From Arsukibacterium sp. UBA3155 (GTDB lineage Bacteria > Pseudomonadota > Gammaproteobacteria > Enterobacterales > Alteromonadaceae), in the NCBI GenBank assembly GCA_002364615.1, contig DEYP01000008.1:40216-104215 (forward strand): a DNA stretch of 64,000 bases, read 5' to 3'. Under the pieces are notes generated by a model. The model was not told the origin of the DNA. It did not search any database and saw only the letters and a list, made by a program, of their open reading frames with translations. Of this stretch, positions 57,642 to 64,000 are shown piece by piece. Position numbers and translations under genes: made by a program. Position 1 is the stretch's first letter. Every line of letters begins with the position of its first letter.

Positions 57642-58421
57642 CTAACAACAAGCCAGTTGAAATTGCTGTGATTTGGCGGCAGCGCTGCGGGCACTGTCGG
57701 CATCCAGCTGCATAAAGCGAATGGCATAGCGGTATTTGTTGCCGCTTACGGTAGGATAAGTGCCTTCGCCAGCCGGGTATTTAATTCGCAATAATTCAAA
57801 TTGCTCGGCATTTTGCTGGTAAAAACCATTTTCGGCGACCACATTCTGATAATGGCTGCGCTCCCGGATAAAACTTAGTACATAACGAATAGCCTGCTCA
57901 GCCAGGGCAACCTGGTTAAGCCAGTCTTCGGCTTGGGCCTGACGCTCACTCAGCGGCAAGCTAAACCAGTATTGCAGTTGCGGCATATCAAAGTAGCAGC
58001 AACCGCCGGGTATGCTGAAACGCTGGCGTAACGGCGCTAAAAAGTTGTCGTCTTTTAGTGCACCAAGCAATTTGCCACTGCGTAATAGCTCAGATTGCAT
58101 GCGTACTGCTGCCTGCAGCATGGTTTGTAATTTCGAATCTGACACCGAAGGATGTTGCGACCACATTACCAGCTGGCTTTCACAGCGCTCGATATCTTTA
58201 ATTAAGTCGGGCCGAACGTCGTTGCGATCCATCACCTCAATTAAGGCAAACAGATTGGTAAAAAAGCTTTGCTGCTGGTTTTCATCGGCCAGAGCCAGTT
58301 GACTGTGCACCTGCTGAAATAAAAACTCCAGACGCAAATAAGTACGAATTTTCTCATTGAGTGGGTGTTCGTAAATAATCTCGGCTGTATCGGTCATACT
58401 GTCCGTCATATTGTCGGTCAT
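57642..58421 (-). CDS. zapD: Z-ring-associated protein ZapD
   Basis: 259-residue cytoplasmic protein that bundles FtsZ filaments by binding the FtsZ C-terminal peptide. IIYEHPLNEKIRTYLRLEFLF at the N-terminus and the later FFTNLFALIEVMDRNDVRPDLIKD and IPGGCCYFDMPQLQYW match the family. Three in-frame ATGs 12 bases apart (58421, 58409, 58397) create an MTDN-MTDS-MTDT start. The last one gives the usual family N-terminus, so the true protein may be 251 residues. Confidence 0.95.
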   Translation of the reverse strand: MTDNMTDSMTDTAEIIYEHPLNEKIRTYLRLEFLFQQVHSQLALADENQQQSFFTNLFALIEVMDRNDVRPDLIKDIERCESQLVMWSQHPSVSDSKLQTMLQAAVRMQSELLRSGKLLGALKDDNFLAPLRQRFSIPGGCCYFDMPQLQYWFSLPLSERQAQAEDWLNQVALAEQAIRYVLSFIRERSHYQNVVAENGFYQQNAEQFELLRIKYPAGEGTYPTVSGNKYRYAIRFMQLDADSARSAAAKSQQFQLACC

Positions 58422-58440
58422 AGTAAATTGTGGCCTGTTA

Positions 58441-59121
58441 TTAAACTTTTGCTGCCAGTGTTATATAGCGTTGATGTAACAGCTTAACCTGCTGCTGCAG
58501 CGTCGCGGCGCTACTGTCGTGTTCAATACCCGCGTTTGTAATTTCAGTATTGTTATCAATAACATCATCAGCCAGTGCCAAACGTTCGGGCCGGCTGATC
58601 TGACTGGCAATAATGGCCTGCACTTGTTCAGCATTAGCACCGGAACTCACTGCATCCCGGCTTAGAGTGCGCGCCAGCTGGTTTTGTTCCGTTATATCGA
58701 CTACCAGCACCCGGTTTACCAAAGTCTGCAGTTTGTTTTCCAGCAGCAGCGGCGCAATTAACAGCACGTAAGGCGCTGGCGGCAAATTCGCTAATTGGCT
58801 TAGCATTGCCGCCCGAATCGCCGGATGCATCAGGTTATCGAGCCATTTTTTTGCTGACGCATCGCTAAAAATAAGCTGGCGTAATAATGCCCGGTTTAAG
58901 CTGTTATCGGCCAGTAATAGCTCTGGCCCGAACTGCGCGGCTATTTTTGCCAGTACCGGGCTGCCAGGGGCAACCACTTCGCGCGCTACAATGTCCGCAT
59001 CTACTGAGGGTATGCCTAGCTGCTTAAATAAATTAGCAACGGTAGATTTACCACTGCCAATACCGCCGGTTAAACCAACAATAAAACGGCCTTTATCGGT
59101 AACCAAAGTATCAGGCACCAA
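58441..59121 (-). CDS. coaE: Dephospho-CoA kinase
   Basis: P-loop kinase catalysing the last step of coenzyme A synthesis, 226 residues or slightly fewer. The Walker A is GLTGGIGSGKST (about residues 16-27). DADIVAREVV, HPAIRAAM and LLIAPLLLENKL are conserved. There is no ATG near the expected N-terminus: the start is a TTG at 59121 or the GTG next to it at 59118, both overlapping the end of pilD. It lies between pilD and zapD in the conserved order. Confidence 0.95.
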   Translation of the reverse strand: MVPDTLVTDKGRFIVGLTGGIGSGKSTVANLFKQLGIPSVDADIVAREVVAPGSPVLAKIAAQFGPELLLADNSLNRALLRQLIFSDASAKKWLDNLMHPAIRAAMLSQLANLPPAPYVLLIAPLLLENKLQTLVNRVLVVDITEQNQLARTLSRDAVSSGANAEQVQAIIASQISRPERLALADDVIDNNTEITNAGIEHDSSAATLQQQVKLLHQRYITLAAKV

Positions 59122-60049
59122 GATAACTCAGGTAGGCGTTGGTAAGTTGCTCACCCCATAACAAGGCAATAAAGCCAGCGGCAGCAATATAGGGGCCAAA
59201 CGGAATAGGCGTAGCCTTATCACGGCCCTGAATCGCCAGCATGCTGGCGCCAATAACCGCGCCCACCAAAGATGATAATAAAATAATTAGTGGTAGTTGT
59301 TGCCAGCCGAGCAGGGCACCAAATATCGCCAGTAATTTAAAATCACCATAGCCCATGCCTTCCTTGCCGGTTAGCAGTTTAAAGCCCCAATACACCAGCC
59401 ATAACGTCAGGTAACCTGCAGCGGCGCCAATAATGGCCTGGCCAGGGTTAACTAAGGCTGAATCAGTTAAGCTAAATACTAAGGCCAGCCATAACAGTGG
59501 CAGGGTAAGGCTGTCGGGCAACAGCATAGTGTCAATATCAATAAAACTGAGCGCTATTAAGCCCCAGGTGACAAAAATCAGCACCAGGGCCAGCGTACCA
59601 AAGCCATACTGCCAGGCTACAAGGCCCGACATTACTGCCGTTAGCGCTTCTACCGCCGGGTAACGACTGCTTATCGGCGCTTTGCAATGGCGGCAACGGC
59701 CTTTTAATAGTAACCAGCTTAGTACAGGTATATTATCGCGTGCCGCAATCGGCGTATGACACTTCGGGCAGGCCGAGCGCGGCACTGCCAGGTTAAAGCG
59801 CTCAGGCGTACCTAAAGCTGAGGCATTGACTTTGTTGGCAGCGCCCGCGGCTTTGCCACTGTCAGTGGCGCTAACAACAGCATCAGCCTGAAAATAGGCC
59901 TGATATTCCTGCTGCCACTCCCGCTCCATCATCTTAGGCAGCCGGTACACCAGTACGTTTAAAAAGCTGCCGATTAGTAAACTAACAACCGCTACAAGCG
60001 CAATAAAAAGCCAGCTATGCTGGCTTAACAAACTTACAAATTCACTCAT
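59111..60049 (-). CDS. pilD: Type IV prepilin peptidase PilD
   Basis: Inner-membrane aspartic peptidase and N-methyltransferase of 312 residues that cleaves prepilins such as PilA after the leader glycine. The cytoplasmic zinc loop has C94-x2-C97 and C119-x2-C122. Catalytic aspartates are in FIDIDTMLLPD (about 170-180) and GMGYGDFKLLA (about 230). An Ala/Ser-rich stretch (about residues 55-82) lengthens the loop before the zinc site. The pilC stop overlaps its start by one base. Confidence 0.97.
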   Translation of the reverse strand: MSEFVSLLSQHSWLFIALVAVVSLLIGSFLNVLVYRLPKMMEREWQQEYQAYFQADAVVSATDSGKAAGAANKVNASALGTPERFNLAVPRSACPKCHTPIAARDNIPVLSWLLLKGRCRHCKAPISSRYPAVEALTAVMSGLVAWQYGFGTLALVLIFVTWGLIALSFIDIDTMLLPDSLTLPLLWLALVFSLTDSALVNPGQAIIGAAAGYLTLWLVYWGFKLLTGKEGMGYGDFKLLAIFGALLGWQQLPLIILLSSLVGAVIGASMLAIQGRDKATPIPFGPYIAAAGFIALLWGEQLTNAYLSYLGA

Positions 60050-61278
60050 CAGATAATCGAACCCATCTTGAATATAGGTAAGTACATAGCAATAATTAAG
60101 CCGCCGATAACCACGCCTAATACCGCCATTATCATCGGTTCTAACAGTGCGGTTAAGCCATCCACCGCATCATCTACTTCCTGCTCATAAATATTGGCCA
60201 CTTTATCCAGCATGCCATCCAGTGCGCCGGATTCTTCACCAATCGATACCATTTGAATCACCATTTCCGGAAACTGGTCGGTTTGTTTCATGGCTAAATA
60301 CATCTGGGTACCGGATGACACTTCTTCCCGGATATGCATAATGGCATTGCGGTACACTTCATTGCCGGAGGCACCGGCGGCCGAATCTAAAGCTTCTATT
60401 AATGGCACACCGGCAGCAAAAGTAGTAGACAGGGTGCGGGCAAAGCGGGCCACCGCCGCCTTATTTAAAATATTACCGATCACCGGGGCTTTGAGAATCC
60501 AGCCATCGGCCATAGTGCGAAACTTTAGGTTATTGGCATAAGTTTTCTTTACTACATAACCAAAAGCGATAATGCCAAATAATACTACCCACCAGTATGC
60601 CTGCATCATTTCGGAAATACCCAGTACAAACAAAGTAAAGGCAGGTAATTCGGCACCAAAGCCGGCAAAAATCTCAGCGAATTGCGGCACCACAAAAATA
60701 AGTAATATTGAGGTAACGATGCCTGCTATCACTAATACTGCAGCCGGATAAAACATGGCTTTTTTAATTTTCGATTTAAGCGCTTCCGCTTTCTCTTTAT
60801 AAATCGCTATGCGGTCAAATATCCGATCCAGAGCGCCGGACTGCTCACCCGATTTTACTAAGTCGCAATACAGTTCATCAAAATATTTGGGGTGCTCCCG
60901 CAGGACCTCTGATAATGGCAGACCAGACTGAATTTTCACCGATATTTTCTGCATTAGTACTCTAAGGCCTTTGTTATCGGCACCATTGGCAATTAAATCG
61001 ACACTTTGTACCAGCGGTACACCAGCACCGAGCATCGTAGCAATCTGCCGGGTAACCACTGCAATATCAGCTGGTGTGATTTTCTTGTCGCCGCCAAAGA
61101 GTGATTTTGGCTTGCGTTTAACTTTCGAGGGGGTGATACCCTGTTGGCGTAACAGCGCTTTGACTTCGGCAATGCTATTGCCTTTCAGTTCACCATCGGC
61201 TTTTTTACCGCGACGGTTTACCCCTTTATATTGATAAATTTCCAGCTCTTTAATTTTAAATTTTTGTGCCTGAGCCAT
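60049..61278 (-). CDS. pilC: Type IV pilus inner-membrane platform protein PilC
   Basis: Platform protein of 409 residues with two GspF domains (about 75-200 and 280-400), each ending in membrane helices. It couples the PilB motor to pilin assembly. ARQIATMLGAGVPLVQSVDL-like and FARTLSTTFAAGVPLIEAL are the repeated domain starts, and the C-terminus IIAMYLPIFKMGSII is typical. It follows pilB by about 108 bases. Confidence 0.97.
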   Translation of the reverse strand: MAQAQKFKIKELEIYQYKGVNRRGKKADGELKGNSIAEVKALLRQQGITPSKVKRKPKSLFGGDKKITPADIAVVTRQIATMLGAGVPLVQSVDLIANGADNKGLRVLMQKISVKIQSGLPLSEVLREHPKYFDELYCDLVKSGEQSGALDRIFDRIAIYKEKAEALKSKIKKAMFYPAAVLVIAGIVTSILLIFVVPQFAEIFAGFGAELPAFTLFVLGISEMMQAYWWVVLFGIIAFGYVVKKTYANNLKFRTMADGWILKAPVIGNILNKAAVARFARTLSTTFAAGVPLIEALDSAAGASGNEVYRNAIMHIREEVSSGTQMYLAMKQTDQFPEMVIQMVSIGEESGALDGMLDKVANIYEQEVDDAVDGLTALLEPMIMAVLGVVIGGLIIAMYLPIFKMGSII

Positions 61279-61386
61279 GTCGTGTGTCCTGTTGCTGCGC
61301 TAGGGCGCTGGATTTAATAGTAATTGCTAACTGTCAATTTTTGCTTTTTTGTTAATTATCATTTTTTTTCATATGTCTGGTGCCTG

Positions 61387-63078
61387 CTAGCCTTTGGTAA
61401 CCCGGTTTACTTCCGCCAGACTGGTTACTCCAGCTGCAGCCTTAATTAAGCCCGACTGGCGTAAGCTGTTAATACCTTCTTTTGCTGCCTGCTGGGCAAT
61501 ATCCAGCGAGTTACCGTCAGCCATAATAATATCGGCCATTTTACCGCTTATTGGCATCACTTCATAAATACCAACCCGGCCTTTATAGCCATTAGTGCAG
61601 TTTTCACAGCCGACCGGTTTAAAAATAGTAATATTTCCCAGCTGCTCCTGGGTAAAGCCCTGGCGTAATAATTCCGCTTCTGGTAATTGCTCCGGTGCCT
61701 TGCATTTTGGGCAAAGCCGACGGGCCAACCTCTGCGCAATAATTAAACTGACCGAGCTGGCCACGTTGTAGGCTGGTACGCCCATATTCAGCAGTCGGGT
61801 TAAGGTTTCGGGGGCCGAGTTGGTGTGCAGAGTTGATAATACTAAGTGACCTGTCTGGGCCGCTTTAATGGCAATTTCGGCGGTTTCTAAATCACGGACC
61901 TCACCGACCATCACCACATCCGGGTCTTGTCGTAAAAACGATTTAAGCGCCGTGGCAAAGGTTAAGCCGGCACGTGGGTTTACCTGGACCTGGTTAATGC
62001 CGGTTAAGTTAATCTCCACCGGATCTTCGGCGGTAGAAATATTAGTCTCGCTGGTATTAAGAATAGCCAGGCCGGTATAAAGTGATACTGTCTTTCCGCT
62101 ACCGGTAGGGCCGGTCACTAAAATCATGCCCTGCGGCTGCGCTAAAGCGGCTAAATAGCGCTGTTTCTGAATATCTTCATAGCCTAAAACATCAATTCCC
62201 AGCATGGCGCTGTCGGAATCAAGTATCCGCATTACAATTTTCTCGCCCCAAAGAGTAGGCAAGCTGCTTACCCGAAAATCGATAGATTTTTTAGCGGAGA
62301 GTTTAAGTTTAATACGGCCATCCTGTGGTACCCGTTTTTCAGCAATATCGAGGCGGGACATAACCTTTAACCGCGCCGACAACCTGCTGGCCAGCGCCAC
62401 CGGCGGGTTGGCTACTTCGTTTAATATACCGTCAATCCGAAAGCGAATACGGTACAGTTTTTCATAGGGCTCAAAGTGTAAGTCGGAAGCGCCCTTACGA
62501 ATGGCATCCAGCAGCATTTTATTAATAAAGGCAATAATTGGTTGGTCTTCTTTATCGGCGCTGACTCCTTCGTCCTCTTCTTCCTCAACAATACCGAGTG
62601 AGCCTAAATCCCAGTCGGCGGCATCGCCCGCCAGGTTAAAGCTGCTATCAAATAACTTTTCAATCAGCTTTTGTAACTTATCAAATTCAACTACCACCAC
62701 TTCAGCATTGAGGCCGGTGTTAAATTCAAAGTCTTCAATCGCTGCAATATTGGTAGGGTCAATGACTGCTAAATACATATTGCGGCCGCGCTTAGCCAGC
62801 GGCAGCATATCGTTTTTACGAATGAGTTTTTCGTTGCGTAAGTCTTCCGGTACCGACACCAGGTCGTAGTAATCCAGGTCAATACTCAGCGCATGGCTCA
62901 CCTGGGTAGCCATTTCTGCCAGCCGGGCTGAGCCAATTAATTTTTCATTGATTAACAGTTCCGGCAGGGTTCGGTAATTGCCGCTTTTTTCACTAATGGC
63001 TTTAGTGGCTTTATCGCTATCAATAATGCCTTGCTGTAATAAGCGCTTTAATAAAGTGGAGTTTGCATTTACCGCCAT
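61387..63078 (-). CDS. pilB: Type IV pilus extension ATPase PilB
   Basis: Hexameric secretion ATPase of 563 residues that powers pilus extension. An N-terminal MshEN-type domain (about 30-150), which in some homologues binds c-di-GMP, precedes the motor. Walker A is GPTGSGKT (about 320-328), Walker B region [18 protein letters not shown], and the tetracysteine CPKC and CENC zinc site is at about 455-500. An acidic linker [14 protein letters not shown] joins the domains. It is transcribed between pilA and pilC. Confidence 0.97.
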   Translation of the reverse strand: MAVNANSTLLKRLLQQGIIDSDKATKAISEKSGNYRTLPELLINEKLIGSARLAEMATQVSHALSIDLDYYDLVSVPEDLRNEKLIRKNDMLPLAKRGRNMYLAVIDPTNIAAIEDFEFNTGLNAEVVVVEFDKLQKLIEKLFDSSFNLAGDAADWDLGSLGIVEEEEDEGVSADKEDQPIIAFINKMLLDAIRKGASDLHFEPYEKLYRIRFRIDGILNEVANPPVALASRLSARLKVMSRLDIAEKRVPQDGRIKLKLSAKKSIDFRVSSLPTLWGEKIVMRILDSDSAMLGIDVLGYEDIQKQRYLAALAQPQGMILVTGPTGSGKTVSLYTGLAILNTSETNISTAEDPVEINLTGINQVQVNPRAGLTFATALKSFLRQDPDVVMVGEVRDLETAEIAIKAAQTGHLVLSTLHTNSAPETLTRLLNMGVPAYNVASSVSLIIAQRLARRLCPKCKAPEQLPEAELLRQGFTQEQLGNITIFKPVGCENCTNGYKGRVGIYEVMPISGKMADIIMADGNSLDIAQQAAKEGINSLRQSGLIKAAAGVTSLAEVNRVTKG

Positions 63079-63213
63079 ACAGCGTTGGTATCCTGATGAT
63101 GGATTAAATATTCGTGAATGGTTTGATTATGCCAGCATTTAGCGGTTATTCAAGTTTATAGTGTATTAGCGGGGGCATAGTCGTATAAATATGTTTTTAG
63201 CATTAAACCCAAT

Positions 63214-63240
63214 AAAAAAGCCAGCTAAATGAGCTGGCTT
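63214..63240 (-). terminator. Rho-independent terminator after pilA
   Basis: On the minus strand AAGCCAGCT and AGCTGGCTT arms surround a 5-base loop and run into TTTTTT, 21 bases past the pilA stop. It should make pilA mRNA more abundant than pilB downstream. Confidence 0.9.
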
Positions 63241-63260
63241 CTAAATTCATTCAGGTTAGC

Positions 63261-63671
63261 TTACGGCGCTGTTACAGTTAGACCGGCACCTTTTTGGCAT
63301 TGTTGTGTGGTGGCTTTCGGAGCAACCCCTGTTGTTGAATAGGCCAAGGCACCATCAGCACCCATAACAGCAGTTAATATGCAGCCTTCATTTGTCCAAG
63401 TCAACGTAACAGCTGTAGCTTCAGCAGGTGTAACATTTGTTAATTTGGTTTCATTGGTTATTTCGGTTGCTAATGTGGCACAACCAATACCGGTCTGCAC
63501 ACAGGCCTGAGTTTTGGTTACGTATGCGGAAGCTCCTTTCATAGCCTGGCCGCCGTATGAGGTGGCTACATATTCACGATAAGCTGGCAGTGCTACTGCA
63601 GCTAAAATACCGATGATCGCTACAACGATCATTAATTCAATTAAGGTAAAACCTTGTTGTGTACGTTTCAT
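63261..63671 (-). CDS. pilA: Type IV major pilin PilA
   Basis: Type IVa prepilin of 136 residues. The short leader MKRTQQG is cleaved by PilD before F8, with the conserved E at position 5 of the mature protein ([20 protein letters not shown]). Four cysteines ([15 protein letters not shown] and QQCQKG) may form two disulfides, one of them the C-terminal D-region loop. A strong AGGAGA ribosome site precedes the ATG. It is followed by its own terminator. Confidence 0.97.
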   Translation of the reverse strand: MKRTQQGFTLIELMIVVAIIGILAAVALPAYREYVATSYGGQAMKGASAYVTKTQACVQTGIGCATLATEITNETKLTNVTPAEATAVTLTWTNEGCILTAVMGADGALAYSTTGVAPKATTQQCQKGAGLTVTAP

Positions 63672-64000
63672 TTTTACATCTCCTGAGGATTTAATTAGCC
63701 TTGGGGGCTGACGTCTATTTTGGTGATTTTTCAGGCCAGCGCAAGCTGTTTGTTAATAAATGAACGAAAAAAACCTAACTTAATGGTTTTTTTATAAAAA
63801 TAGTTTTTTAATGCTGTTTTATCGGCAATTTAATATAGTACAAAGGTATTAGTTTATAATTTTATTTTCGCGTTGCAGGGATGTTTTGATCGCAAAATCC
63901 TGTGGTTTGATCGCTGCGGATCGAAAAAGTGCATCATAAATCCGTTGTTATCTTATACAAGTTCTGACGCTTACCAAATTGGGGTCAGATACTGAGGTAT
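63672..64000. other. Upstream region of pilA to window end
   Basis: About 330 AT-rich bases with no recognisable gene. The pilA promoter should lie here, but I found no convincing sigma-54 GG/GC pair or sigma-70 hexamers. At 63981 GGGGTCAGA resembles the core of the dispersed repeat seen at 19.6 and 51.2 kb, and may begin another element outside the window. Confidence 0.5.

Noticed and set aside
63672-63900. Sigma-54 promoter for pilA, as in Pseudomonas
   Set aside because: No GG/GC pair with the required 10-base spacing was found in the expected region.

Overview
The window looks like chromosome of a marine or aquatic gammaproteobacterium of the Alteromonadales/Chromatiaceae type (Rheinheimera, Alishewanella or Arsukibacterium are the closest guesses). 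This rests on overall protein character, a moderate GC content near 50%, the dolP-diaA-yraN-lpoA/rsmI-rnpB block, a complete dcw cluster running into lpxC-dciA-secA-mutT, and a yacG-zapD-coaE-pilDCBA block. No assignment to genus is proven from the sequence alone. No phage, plasmid, insertion sequence, CRISPR array or tRNA gene was seen.

Layout. 1-3.06 kb: a secreted M14 zinc carboxypeptidase, an NADPH-dependent FMN reductase and a NlpE/META-domain lipoprotein. 3.07-10.98 kb: two divergent operons for uptake and catabolism of peptidoglycan amino sugars. One encodes a sodium:solute symporter, a BadF-type sugar kinase, MurQ and a NamZ-like lipoprotein. The other encodes a long exported NagZ and a COG4299 membrane acetyltransferase. 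11.1-19.5 kb: a GGDEF/EAL sensor with a periplasmic binding domain, a cold-shock/DUF1294 fusion, nadC, a membrane aspartic protease, divergent ampDE, a thioesterase, RarD and a DUF599 protein. 19.6-24.3 kb: dolP, diaA, yraN and lpoA opposite rsmI and rnpB.

24.3-33.0 kb is an accessory block between rnpB and mraZ: a cupredoxin-like protein, an outer-membrane barrel, an Oar-like TonB-dependent receptor, an NlpC/P60 peptidase with a dipeptide epimerase, and a MurR/RpiR regulator. 33.2-51.2 kb is the dcw cluster (mraZ, rsmH, ftsL, ftsI, murE, murF, mraY, murD, ftsW, murG, murC, ddl, ftsQ, ftsA, ftsZ) followed by lpxC. It is tightly packed, with many 4-11 base overlaps, behind a promoter carrying four MraZ boxes. 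51.3-55.2 kb: dciA, secA, mutT. 55.2-57.6 kb: an IalB-family protein, a PEP-CTERM-like surface protein, a 16-bp tandem repeat array and yacG. 57.6-63.7 kb: zapD, coaE and the type IV pilus genes pilD, pilC, pilB, pilA.

The common theme is the cell wall. Precursor synthesis and septation (dcw), PBP activation (lpoA), cytoplasmic anhydro-muropeptide recycling (ampDE), sugar scavenging (namZ/nagZ/symporter/kinase/murQ) and peptide scavenging (NlpC/P60 plus epimerase plus MurR) all lie within about 48 kb. The items I would look at first are the sugar-scavenging module, which resembles the Bacillus subtilis NagZ-NamZ-MurQ system but with a symporter and kinase in place of a PTS; the 16-bp repeat array in front of the PEP-CTERM-like gene; and the dispersed GGGTCAGAGTGA repeats.
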